64,000 nt of DNA, from positions 2,593,989 to 2,657,988 of the forward strand of contig NC_059537.1 in NCBI RefSeq assembly GCF_905220415.1, read 5' to 3'. Origin of the DNA: Colias croceus. Its lineage: Eukaryota > Arthropoda > Insecta > Lepidoptera > Pieridae. The notes beneath the pieces were generated by a model. The model was not told the DNA's origin. It made no database searches and saw only the letters and a list, made by a program, of their open reading frames with translations. Position 1 is the stretch's first letter, and the number at the start of each line of letters is the position of its first letter. The position numbers were made by a program, and so were the translations under genes. Positions 14,701-24,500 of the stretch are shown piece by piece.

Positions 14701-17365
14701 GAAGTCAAATAGGAATTAATTAATTAATTGCTGTCAATACAGCATCAAGTAATTTTAACATCAATTTCACCGACCGATTCAATAATCGGTCGAGCTGATG
14801 TAATTGAAAAACCTGAAATTTTGTTCAATATTAGACCTTATTACCTTCCAATAAGGTATAAATTAACATTGCAGCGAGGCATGGGCGACGCGGAGTACTT
14901 GGCAGCGTTCACGCAGGTCGTGATGCCGATAGCGAGAGAATATAACCCGGACCTCGTGCTCGTGTCCGCCGGGTTCGATGCCTGTGTGGGGGATCCGTTG
15001 GGAGGTAATGTAGATAGTGAAATAATAAAAAAAAAACGTGTGGCACTCGGGGACTGCCGCAGTAAAGCTATTGCATAGCATGCCTTCAAGCCACACCTCC
15101 GTGCCCGTCGGAGTGGGGAGCGTGAGGTTTTTTCGTTACGGAATTTCTCGATTCGGTCCCCGCGCTCAAGGCCCGCGATGGAAGCTATGCAATAGCTTAA
15201 AAAAAATGTGTGCGTGTTCTAGTGTACACACGTAAGAAGTGAAACTTCTTTGCGACCTTATTTTTCAAAAAATAATTTACTATATGCAACTTTACAGAAA
15301 TACGTCGAATCATGCGAGGTAAGGATAAAAAAAGATAGCGCATAACGGAATAATGTCACGCGCAACGCAAAAATGTTACACTAAATTTTTTTCCAACCCC
15401 GATAAAGAAGTTTCACTTCAAAAGTTTTTTTTTTTAATGATAAATAGTGACGGTAATTGTCAAAATTTCGGGTGTTTTTCGCGTATCAAGTTAGTAAAGC
15501 TGTAGCAATATCCTACCTTTTTTGACTGATAAAAAATATATTTGTTTTAATTTTGTCTTTTTGTTCTTAATTATCTTATAATGCAATTATAATATTTCGT
15601 TTAACTACGAACGTATTTGTCGCATAATCTACAGAACGTTTTAGACAGGTTATCCAATACATAATTAAAAATTCGTACTTTATTTATTCCAGGTTGCAAA
15701 GTGACTCCCGAATGTTATGGTCTCATGACGCACATGCTACGTAGTTTGGCCGGCGGACGTGTTATATTATGCCTAGAAGGCGGATATAACGTCACAAGCA
15801 TCTCCTACGCTATGGTCATGTGTACTAAAGCCCTTCTAGGAGACCCCATCCAACTGCACTACGACCCCAAAGTAACCTGCCATTGGTCGGCCCAAGAATC
15901 CATAAATGACGTTATCAGAGTGCACAAAAAGTACTGGAAGAACCTAAAGTTTCAAATTGCGCTGCCGATGGAGGACGTTCTAGAACATTCCAAGGCGAAA
16001 GTCGCTGATAATGCGTGGGATATGTCGATAGAAGATGGTTTCGCGAATTTGAGCTTAGATAAAAAATGTTCAGATGGTATTCACTGTGGGACAGACGATG
16101 AAGATAATGCGTGTAGTTCGAAGGAAACTAAGACTCTAGTGGATTTCTTGTCGGAGAATATGCAAGCGATAGTTGATGGGGAGATGTTTGCGGTTGTCCC
16201 TTTACCTGGTTGTCCACATTTGGATAGTTTATATGCGATACCGGGTAATGTGAAATTTGAGCAAGGAGTTAAGTGCGTGGATTGTGAACATACGGTCGAG
16301 AATTGGGTGTGCCTCCAATGTTATATTGTAAGTATATGTTAGTTATTTTATTATTTGGTGAACATGTGTCACTTAAAATTTACCTCTTTTGGACTAAAAA
16401 ATATTAACCTTTCAAATTCAAAATGTAATTTAAAAAAATTACACTTAGAATTTCATATTTAACTTGCAATTGGCAAGTATCAAATTGCTCTTATAGTCGA
16501 GCCAATTTAATAGGCAACATTTGACGTCTATCAATTTTATCTTCATAGGGTGGTAACCTGCTTAAAAACATCGATTAAAGTGAATTAATCGATACGGACT
16601 TGAAACATTTGTCAATCGAACTTGAAACACATGTCAATAATTTATGATAATTTTTATTCACAATTAATCAATGCATTCGATTCTAGATGTCAGATTTCGA
16701 TTTTTAGAGTAACGTCTCTGGTATTTAAAAAGAAAAAAGGTTTATTGACACAAAATTGTAGCGACGTCAGTTCTTTAAATCAGAAATTGTTTATTATGTT
16801 TAGAATGGTTTATCAGTAAAATCAAATCCTAAAATTACTTGTATCGGTCATTATTATTATAAATATGTAATCGTAATTCAAAAAAGTTAAGCAAATGTGC
16901 AGTTCTAACAAAACGAAATATCACGTTGTTCTATGTCGTCGTTACTAGGTTACGTTGTTGAATTTTGTTGAACTGTCAAATGTTGCCTATTAAAATGGCT
17001 CTACTATAATGTTGAAACTTCTGAAAAATTACTAAAGTACACTGCACTTTTTACAGTTTAGTACATTATCCTCACAAATAAAAAAAAAAAATATATATCT
17101 TAATTTCTATAAAGTACTAAATAACCTTTTAATTCCTTTTTATCAGACAGCATGCGGACGTCACATCAACGGGCACATGTCAGCCCACTACAACACAACA
17201 CAGCACCCGCTATCGCTCTCACTCGCGGATCTCTCAGTGTGGTGCTACCCTTGTGACGCGTACATAGACAATCCGCTGCTATACGACGCTAAGAACAACG
17301 CACACAGGTGCAAGTTCGGCGAGGATATGCCCTGGTGTTATAGGGATGGAGTACAGATGCAGTGA
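167..17365 (+). CDS. HDAC6: Histone deacetylase 6, 5'-truncated by the window edge (DAC1 + DAC2 + ZnF-UBP)
   Basis: Class IIb, mainly cytoplasmic zinc deacetylase (tubulin, HSP90) that also binds ubiquitin. Exons read from splice sites with closing phases: 167-350, 1090-1292, 1490-1558, 1955-2147, 2459-2518 (alternative 2575-2634), 3062-3255, 10683-10936, 11176-11257, 12236-12382, 12770-12893, 13333-13554, 14475-14600, 14875-15004, 15693-16327, 17147-17365; about 947 residues, stop TGA. DAC1 (first six exons) shows RPPGHHA, DWDVHHGQGTQ, AGYDAA and LEGGY; DAC2 shows RPPGHHA, DWDVHHGNGTQ, SAGFDAC and LEGGYN. So the His pair, the Asp/His/Asp zinc ligands and the catalytic Tyr are present in both. 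Exon 10683-10936 encodes the interdomain linker. The C-terminus is a Cys/His-rich ubiquitin-binding finger (CVDC, NWVCLQC, CGRHINGHM, KFGEDMP). The N-terminal exon(s) lie upstream of base 1. Exon 13333-13554 is far more GC-rich than its surroundings. Confidence 0.97.
380..543 (+). mobile_element. Helitron-like repeat (HDAC6 intron)
   Basis: Ends GGGCGAAGCCGCGGGTGTTAAG with CTAG at 540-543; left end not defined. Confidence 0.6.
1571..1754 (-). mobile_element. Helitron-like repeat (HDAC6 intron)
   Basis: CTAG end followed by 'ctccgcggtttcacccgc' and closing with the common 'tttataatattaagtatag' 5' end. Confidence 0.6.
2459..2634 (+). other. HDAC6: HDAC6 tandem alternative exons (apparent mutually exclusive pair, DAC1)
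   Basis: Two adjacent 60-nt exons, 2459-2518 and 2575-2634, each preceded by a pyrimidine-rich tract ending CAG and followed by a GT donor (gtactg; gtaagc). Both are phase 0 at each end and encode homologous 20-residue peptides centred on SAGYDAA, which carries a zinc-ligand Asp. They differ mainly at the ends: the first finishes AIGCPE, the second AVGDEK. Only 56 bp separate them, which is short enough to hinder splicing one to the other. Either joins in frame to 1955-2147 and 3062-3255. Choice by mutual exclusion is inference; inclusion of both would also stay in frame. Confidence 0.85.
3301..3732. mobile_element. GC-rich MITE with TTA target duplication (HDAC6 intron)
   Basis: Terminal inverted repeats start AGGTACAAGTCCGAGACGGG and are about 45 bp, flanked on both sides by TTA, which fits PIF/Harbinger-type insertion. 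A second copy of the right terminus lies at about 3641-3677, so one end is duplicated. No transposase. ORFs here are shadows of the GC-rich repeat. Confidence 0.8.
3790..4010. mobile_element. Short MITE, 52-bp inverted repeats, TA-flanked
   Basis: Near-perfect terminal inverted repeats of about 52 bp beginning GGCCGGGAGATACTGACA surround about 120 bp; TA sits on each side, as for Tc1/mariner-type elements. Lies in the long HDAC6 intron, 57 bp after the preceding MITE. Confidence 0.8.
4547..4957 (+). pseudogene. Tc1/IS630-type transposase C-terminal fragment
   Basis: An open frame of 136 codons includes LPLYHPELNPIELLWGIIKG, which matches the last catalytic (DDE_3) block of Tc1-like transposases, followed by a helical stretch and an acidic, serine-rich tail (DGETSSSSSDESFSE). 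The earlier catalytic blocks are absent from the 500 bp upstream, which has no matching frame, so this is a truncated relic inside the HDAC6 intron rather than a host gene. Confidence 0.8.
5866..6120 (+). mobile_element. Helitron-like repeat fragment with (TCTG/TTTG)n tract
   Basis: Begins TCTATACATATAATAAAATC like the 5' end of the TCTG-bearing family at 61853, then a TGTC/TGTTTG microsatellite at about 5976-6037. No CTAG end was found, so it is a fragment or a related subfamily. Confidence 0.6.
6562..7102 (+). mobile_element. TTAA-flanked MITE, copy 1 (piggyBac-like)
   Basis: Inverted termini of about 30 bp (GTCCCAGACAGACGCGGCCT) flanked by TTAA on both sides (6558-6561, 7103-7106), the target site of piggyBac-type elements. 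Copy 2 lies inverted at 18862-19484. It carries no transposase; the ORFs shared by the two copies are element sequence, not genes. Confidence 0.85.
7107..7525 (+). other. Unrecognised short open stretches with splice-like sites
   Basis: Between the MITE and the next AT-rich block there is a good donor (AAAAG|gtaagt near 7180) and an acceptor (ttatttacag near 7399) followed by 42 open codons containing LREDVVEISILARGQLLT and a stop near 7525. I recognise no family. It may be a relic of a transposon-borne gene split by the MITE; it does not fit the HDAC6 reading frame, whose flanking exons join without it. Confidence 0.3.
8852..10375. repeat. 1.5-kb minisatellite of CATTTTCCGGA-type units (HDAC6 intron)
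   Basis: About 1.5 kb of 10-12-bp units alternating GCATTTTCC, GGACATTTTC, CACGCATTTT and variants. Higher-order structure is visible: blocks such as 'ggggattatccaggcatttt' recur near 9016, 9418 and 9995. The repeat is open in several frames on both strands, giving false ORFs rich in HFPDIFR or MPGKCPEN. Confidence 0.95.
11392..11891 (-). mobile_element. Non-autonomous Helitron-like element with (CAGA)n tract
   Basis: Reverse-orientation copy of the family at 61853: 3' end CTAG next to the GC-rich hairpin (CCGCGACTCCGTCCGCGCGG region), internal CAGA microsatellite at about 11709-11768, 5' end GA (TC on the minus strand). Lies just upstream of the duplicated HDAC6 exon. Confidence 0.85.
12025..12078 (+). 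pseudogene. Decayed duplicate of an HDAC6 DAC2 exon
   Basis: A partial copy of the start of exon 12236-12382, including the CCACCAG acceptor and the peptide run VECPQRIL, lies about 210 bp upstream. The copy lost 8 bases relative to the true exon (after the codon for the Leu of QRIL), which shifts the frame, and it diverges after about 54 bases. The duplication also covers the preceding intron: the 'aaagttcattttNcaacc' and 'atctactctat' stretches occur near both 11904 and 12134. The intact downstream copy is the one used in the gene model. Confidence 0.8.
13561..14215. repeat. TG-rich 16-18-bp minisatellite (HDAC6 intron)
   Basis: About 650 bp of units based on GTGTGTGTAGTCCCGC, starting six bases after the donor of exon 13333-13554. 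Variants with GTGCCGC and GTTCCGC occur in blocks. The long minus-strand ORF of Thr/His/Ala repeats is an artefact. Confidence 0.95.
15030..15425. repeat. Interspersed repeat with inverted segments (HDAC6 intron)
   Basis: Contains a palindromic pair 'aagctattgcatagc / gctatgcaatagctt' (15065-15200) and the inverted pair 'gtgaaacttctttg / aaagaagtttcac' (15239-15415). The latter motif recurs at 51115 and 58622, which indicates a dispersed element. No termini or target duplication were resolved. Confidence 0.5.
16491..17009. mobile_element. MITE with about 35-bp inverted repeats (HDAC6 intron)
   Basis: The left end TTATAGTCGAGCC and 'aataggcaacatttgac' are matched inverted at the right end (gtcaaatgttgcctatt, ggctctactataa). 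The 519-bp size and the absence of coding sequence fit a MITE; the TA-bearing ends suggest a mariner-type origin. Confidence 0.75.
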
Positions 17366-17472
17366 ACTTTAGAGAAACATCGCGACTTTTTGGGGGGCTG
17401 GATTTTACTGACTAAAGATAACAAAAAAAAATTGAAAAAAGAAATAAGAAATGTATTGAAATGTAATTATGT

Positions 17473-17478
17473 AATAAA
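17473..17478 (+). terminator. Possible HDAC6 poly(A) signal
   Basis: AATAAA 108 bp after the stop codon in an AT-rich 3' UTR. Another AATAAA run near 17680 is an alternative. Confidence 0.45.
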
Positions 17479-18774
17479 ATTTCAAACTACCTTCAAGCAA
17501 GTAAAGAAAACGTTTTAAGGAATTTTAATCTTGTCGCCCATTTCCTTCAAAAGTCGTGAGCTCAAATTAAAACTAATAACGAAATCTTTACACTAGTTGT
17601 AGACAACAATATAAGTTATATATTCACACTGTAGTAACTAAAACAATAATATTAATTGTGTAATACAACAATTTTCAAAATAAAATAAATAGTTATCATA
17701 GAGTCTATTGTTAATGGTATACAAAACAAGAGTATTATCGCACAGTAGATTTTAAACATACATATCGACAATATGGTACATAGAATAACGGTGTAAATCA
17801 ATTGGGCTCTGATACAGCCAAATAACGCAAAAGTTTATGGTGTATCTGATCTGAAATTTTTTAAAAGTACGGATATAATTGGCTAACTTACTTTTATAAA
17901 TTCGGCATCATCAGAGACAAGGAGACACCATAAAGATTTGCACAGACTAAAATCTTAATTGTAGAGAATAGAATTACGACTATCAATAATTGCTGGTATG
18001 CTGTCCCGCTTCCTCTACAGGACTTTTAATCGTGCTTTCTTGCTCATTTTGTATAGACTGTGATTACTGATTAGGCCTTGTTACATTTTTAACTGACTAC
18101 ATAAAGATGTGAAGCATTTTGTAGTGACTATAAAAATATTTTAGTGTTTTAGAATATTATTAGTGGCTATGAATGTTTATGTAATACCTACCTTGAATAT
18201 GGAAATCAATAATATCTATCAGTATGTTCTTATTATTCTGAAAGTTATCTTCATTTTGTGTGACGTGATATAATAATATTATAATCTCTAATGTATAACT
18301 AACAAGTTCCTAATTATTTTTCCTTTACTTTTTTGTAAACGACTATGAAAGTTTCAATTGGGCATTTTTTAATGATTTATATTAAATTGAAAATTTTAAG
18401 TGGAATTTGATCGCTTTCGATATGTATCATGTTCTCATTGAAAGGTGAAATCTTTAAATTTGTTTTGTTTAACATATGGATAAAAAATTAATGAGGTGTA
18501 TATTTCGTTATAATGCCATGCTCTCACATAAATTGGCTAAACTTTAATCAGATCTACATTATTTATCCATATGTAATTTTATTTTGTAAATATTTTTGTT
18601 GATTTTCGTTAATGGTTTGCTCTACACCCTGTAGTCTTTTTTAAATTGATTTCGAACAAGCTAATTTTCTGTAGATTTCTTCTTTCTTAACAAAAGAGAG
18701 CTCACGGAAAATTGGCTTGGTGATTTACAATTTTGGTTCGGAAATCTCGGATTATACATTTTATCACAATAAAC
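17479..18774. other. Intergenic AT-rich sequence
   Basis: Region between HDAC6 and the composite MITE. I see no gene, only AT-rich sequence with stop codons in all frames; part may be HDAC6 3' UTR. Confidence 0.5.
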
Positions 18775-19893
18775 TAGGGATTGCAATCCGGCGTCATTTT
18801 CAGTCCGGCCGGATACGACCGGATTCCCATCAATCCGGCCGGATCCGACCGGATTGATTAAAGCCTGTCCCAGACAGACGCGGCCTGCGGTGGCGATCTG
18901 CTGTTGCCTTCTTGCTTGACCGTGATAACAATATACTGCCGCGGCCGCGGTGGCGGTCATTCTAACCTACAGCGGCACATTAGCTCTCGAGTCTCACCTG
19001 CAAGTGGACGTTAGAAATGGCCAATCGTACGAAGTTTATTGCCCATATTTTGATTTAAATTCTGTTGTTTTTTTAGTATTTATTTATTTATTTATTTGGT
19101 CAACCAACATTTATTTACAATGATTCTTTAATATAATTATTATATAACATATAGTTAAGAGTAGTAAGTCTTTATGTGATGTATCATACAAAACTGGGTA
19201 ATTTTGCACTGTTTGAATAAACAACTCAGTGTTTATAGGCATAATTTCACGCGGTACACGCGGCCTGTTGCAAAAATTTACAACTGATCGCGTAATGACC
19301 GCCTCATGTCCGCGCGCTCATTCACACAGAAGCGGTGGCGGACAGGGCGGGGCTTGCGGCCGCGGTAAGCCGCGCTGTGACCGCGTCCAGGCCGCGTCTG
19401 TCTATGTCGTTCCTAGAACTTTCAAGTCATCCAACTGACCGCCACCGCCACCGCCACCGCAGGCCGCGTCTGTCTGGGACACGCTTAAATCAAGATGATT
19501 TTCGCTTTTTATAAAAAATAAGTGAGTTAATCAAGTGTCACTGCACTTATATGTAGGTAGTTTATAAAAAATAAATCACAAATATATAAAATTGACTTTA
19601 TTAACCGAATTAAAAAAAAAGGAGGAGGTTATCAATTCGGCCGGTATGTTTTTTTTTATGTATGTACACCGATTACTCCGAGGTTTCTGAACCGATTTAC
19701 GTGATTCTTTTTTGTTCGATGCGGGATGGTGTCGAATTGGTCCCATAAAAATTTTATTCGGATAGGCACAGTAGTTTTTATTTTATGAGCATTTTTGTCT
19801 GTATTTGTAAATGTTGCAAGTGCAAGTTTGAAGTCGGTTGTTTTTAATGCAGTTGCGGATTACCGGATCCGTTTTTCCGGATTGCAATCCCTA
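18775..19893. mobile_element. hAT-type MITE carrying nested insertions
   Basis: 17-bp inverted ends TAGGGATTGCAATCCGG flanked by the perfect 8-bp duplication CAATAAAC (18767-18774, 19894-19901), diagnostic of hAT insertion. Inside is the TTAA-flanked MITE 18862-19484. To its right lies a dispersed lepidopteran-type segment (ggaggaggttatcaattcgg; caccgattactccgagg). No transposase. Confidence 0.9.
18862..19484 (-). mobile_element. TTAA-flanked MITE, copy 2, nested in the hAT MITE
   Basis: Inverted relative to copy 1 at 6562-7102 and highly similar to it; TTAA on both sides (18858-18861, 19485-19488). It is longer because about 95 bp (about 19075-19170, beginning with a TATT repeat) has inserted, probably the tail of a retroposon. 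Confidence 0.88.
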
Positions 19894-20451
19894 CAATAAA
19901 CACATACCTAACTACAAATTTGTAATTCTTTTACGATGTACTACTACTACTACTACTTCTAATATAACTAATTTTACACAACTGCATGTACCTCTTTGAA
20001 GTATTTACTTATATTATGTTTTAGAATAAATTTATATTGTTTTTTTTTTTTGTTAAAAAATTATGTTATGTTCATCATGCGGTTTTTAGGTATTTAAATA
20101 ATGCAATACAATATTGCAACTTTGTTAAAATGTAAATTATTAAAACAATTCCTTTTTACATACTATTATGTATTTTGCTTTTTTGTGATGACTGTGAGAT
20201 TTAGGCATGGTCTGTGCCAAATGTTGCTCAAGTCTGAGCGTAGCGTTAACTAACTAAATAAATAAATCATATCATAACCCAAAGATTGTTTTATTAACCC
20301 TTTTGTTTCAATCAAATATGTGTTTTTTGTCAATGAGTTACAGCCATAAAAAATTGTTTTCTTAGTTTCCTACACCACAACTCATAAACGGCTGAATTAT
20401 TTTTTTTTAGTTAGATTTGTCTCCGCTTGGAATACGTTAATCTAAGGTTAA

Positions 20452-20616
20452 TCTATATATATGTATATAAATGAAACCTGTTTTCCTTAATCACGCGTGA
20501 ACGGGTGGATCGATTTCGATACCTCTTTTTTATTATATTCCTTGAAGTAGGAGGATGGTTCTTCTGTAGAGAAAACGTAAATATGTATCACGGGCGAAGC
20601 CGGGGCGGACCCCTAG
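20452..20616 (+). mobile_element. Short Helitron-like element
   Basis: Starts A|TCTATATATATG and ends with the hairpin-forming CGGGCGAAGCCGGGGCGG followed by CTAG|T; 165 bp, non-coding. Confidence 0.65.
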
Positions 20617-21598
20617 TAATTTTATAAAATTAGGAAACTTTGAAAAAAAAAATCTACTGATGTGGTGCCAGAGGGCGAGTAGCTAGTTAATTTTCATAAC
20701 CATGTGTAAGCAGTGCAGAAATTAAGAGTTTGCTTTAGATCGAAAACTAAAAAGTGAGGTCGTTTCTATATTTACATTATTCATTTATTTTCATTCGTGT
20801 TCAAACGAATACGCAAACGGCAAAAAGTTTATGATGACATTTGCATAATATATATAAATTTTCTCTGTACATGAACCGTTGTGGAACATTAATTGTGGAA
20901 AACACAGTGGAAAATGTGGTGGAAATGTTTGGGCAGGCTAAAAATATTTTCCATGGTAAATTATCTGTTAATGTGACATGAGGTAATGTCCATATATTAC
21001 TTGCTCTGTGGTCCATACTATGTCATTTGTCATACCTGTACATAGTTACTATACTCTTTGATACCTGTCACCTGATGGCTGATGTTGACATTTCCATTTA
21101 TTTTGAGAAAATAGCGGATTTTAGAAAGAATTCGATTATAGCAAAATAAAATAAATTTAATCAATTTTATAAAATAAAATATATCCGTACTTTACAATTA
21201 TTATATAGTGTTATAATTTATATAAGGTACGTGTGTAATTTAGTTGTATTTTCATCTACAGTATAATGTAAACAAGCTGAGTCCTTTGACCTCTAAGTTT
21301 GTGCAATACTTTCAGATTTAGTTTTTATCGCAGAGCAAGTGTTTTTATCTTGACGTGCTTTCAAAGCGAACCTTTTTTGAATTTACAACAAGAGCTTTGT
21401 CTACAACAATAGATTCAGTAAGAGCCTAATAGATTAAGGTTAAGCAAGAGGAAATAAATTTTATATTACCTATGTCATTTTATTCACATAATATAAAGTA
21501 TGCAATAAATTTTAAGCAAAAGCTTCCCCAAATAATACAACAATACAAGGAATTTGATATTTTAAACGTTATATGATATTCCAGGAAATAAATACAAG
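20617..21598. other. MIPEP upstream region
   Basis: Non-coding, AT-rich. Probably contains the MIPEP promoter and 5' UTR (possible untranslated exon ending before the acceptor at about 21584), but no core motif can be assigned. Confidence 0.35.
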
Positions 21599-24500
21599 AT
21601 GAAACTTATAAAGCCAATATGGAAAATAGGTAGGAGAAGTGTCAGCACCTGGTCTCCATTAGCCACAGCCTTCAATACAAGACCAGTACATAGACCTATA
21701 TTTGACTCATTGAGAGAGAGAACTGTGAGTGCCTTTATAAACCGTTTGAAACTACTTTTCATTAAAATTATTTATACTGCTTCTATTAGTACTAAAATTT
21801 TATTTAAATTTGAAGGTCAAAGTAAAGATAAAGTTTAACGCAAAGGTTGTTTATGTTGTAAAAACTCCAAACCTCATAAAATGGGAGGAGGTTCCAAGTC
21901 GTTGATTTTATTCCATTAAAATTAAATCCACTTACCTAAACCACTAACAGTCATTCATTTTCAATGATTGGAGGTACAAATTGTATTAAAATATTTTAAA
22001 ATTATGTATTTCTTTAAATATAAAAAAACAAACTATAAACATTACAAAAAAAAAAATACCAACCGAATTGATAACCTAAGTACTCCTTTTTTTTTGAAGT
22101 CGGTTAAAAATAAAAACCATATACATCTAACACGTAAATATTTTAGGGTCTCTTCAGCAAACCAGAGCTTACAAGTTTCGAGGGTTTCTACACACTCAAA
22201 GAGCAAGCTATAGCAGCCACAGACAGGCTAATAGAAGAAGCAACAACAAACCCCACACGGCCCATGGTGGAGATATTCGATGAGCTCTCCGACACACTGT
22301 GTAAAGTGGCAGATCTAGCTGAGTTTATCAGGATAGCGCACCCACAACCACACTTTGCGAGTGCGGCTGAAGATGCCTGTATCAGTGTTAGTGGTGTAGT
22401 GGAAAAGTAAGTTAATATTTTCTGATGATACAAATGCGCGTAAAAAAGTGTAGCAAATAAATGTTTGAGTGTTTAAAGATGTTGAAAAAGAGGATTAATG
22501 TACGATGGTGATTTGGGGCTTTAGTTAAAATCGCAAAAGAAATATTCTTAAAAAAGTAATAAAATAAAAAAGGCAATTCGCAATGGCTCCTGAACTACAG
22601 CTCAAATATTTACTCAGTCATCTAGCTTTCTTGTAAACATAAATTATTATATTTTGTTGTTGCTTTAATCTTCAAAATTAACATTGAAATAAACGCTAAA
22701 TTTGTTCATTACTCCCCAGATTAAACACACACAAAGGATTATATGAAGCATTAAGAGACTCAGTTAAAAGAGGTACTTCAGGGGACAAGCACTTAGCGGA
22801 ACTGTTTCTATTTGACTTTGAACAGAGCGGCATACAGTTAGAGGAGAATGCTCGGCGTGAGGTTGTTGCGTTGAATGATCTGATATTACAGACGGGACAG
22901 CAGTTCATGGCTGGTGCAGCGAAGCCTAGACGAGTGCCGAGATCGGTTGTGCCACAGAATGTTAGGCAATTGTTAGTAATTTGTTTTATATAATTTATAT
23001 CTGCATTTTACATGATTTTTTATTACGATCAACATACTTGCTTACTTCTATATGAATGTTATTTCCATTCAAATGGTGTTTTCGTATTGGTATAATCGTG
23101 TTAGAACTCAAATTCAAAGCATTAACAAATACACCTCAAAATCATATTCTCAAATATCAAAAATATTTATACAGAGACAGAGAACACGAAAGTCGGGCAA
23201 TTACCTGACTTTCGTGTTCCTACTCTGAAACACGCATGACTTATGTATTGCTTTAAAATATCTGAGCATATGTGTCAAAATTCTATTCTTTTTTACATTT
23301 TTAACAAACTATCTCCACAGTTTCACAACAGAGGGCGAAGACGTGATAGTGAGCGGCGTGTACGCGGAGTGCGGGGAAGCGGCTGCGAGAGAAGCGGCCT
23401 ACAGATTATACCTCGCTCCAGATATAAGACAGGAACAGTTGCTAAGCGCTACACTACGGGCGAGGCATCGGCTCGCCCAGCTGTGCGGTTTTGATAGTTA
23501 TGCTGATAGGTGAGATTTTGAGGGTAGTTGTTGAAAAAATGTAAAAATGTTTGTTTTAATTTTTTTGAAATTTTATTTAGTGGTGAATATTTGCTTTTTC
23601 GTGGAATATGGAGCGCTAAGCGTATCAAATTTTTGGTGTCTAGAAAATTATGTAAGCAGCAATGCAGCAAGTGTTTTGTGCGTAATTTTTGGTAATAAAA
23701 ATAATGAATCAAAAGTGGGATGAAATTTAATTTATCCTTTAAAACGCTAATCCTGGGCATTTTAGTTGATATCTTTGTTATATTTCAGAGCTATAAAAGC
23801 CAGCACAATGGAGAATTCGCCAAATGTACGCGAATTTCTTGATATATTGTCAGATAATCTTCATGATCGGGCTAACGCTGATTTTGAGGCAATGGCGCGA
23901 ATGAAGCGGCAGGAATCTCCGTATCAGGTAAAAATGTATACCTTGAAACCATGTAATATATTGAAAGTATTGCAATATGTATCTTATTAAGCTTTTATAC
24001 AACTTATGTAAAGTTTTTCTTAAGTAGAAAGATACAAACTGATTTAATAATGTCTCTTTTTACAAGAAAATTTACATCTTTTTTACAGGAAAAATTAATG
24101 TGCTGGGATACGCCATACTTTACTCATAAAGCAAAAACACAGCTACTCAACGTTGCCAATTCAGATTTCAGCCCATATTTCTCACTAGGAGGATGTATGG
24201 AAGGTCTGAATATGCTGTGTCAAGAATTATATGGAATTACTTTAAAATCAGAAGAAATGTTGCCAGGTATAATACCTAAGTAGGCTTTTTATTATTCTAA
24301 GATTATTAATTGTAAAGTTGTCTTAAAACATTTATTAAAAATATTATTTATAATATCATCTAGGTGAATCTTGGGCACCTGATGTGTACAAATTGGCAGT
24401 GGTCCACGAAACAGAAGGTCTCTTGGGGCACATTTACTGTGATTTGTATGAGAGAGCAGGAAAACCACACCAAGATTGCCACTTTACTATTCAAGGAGGA

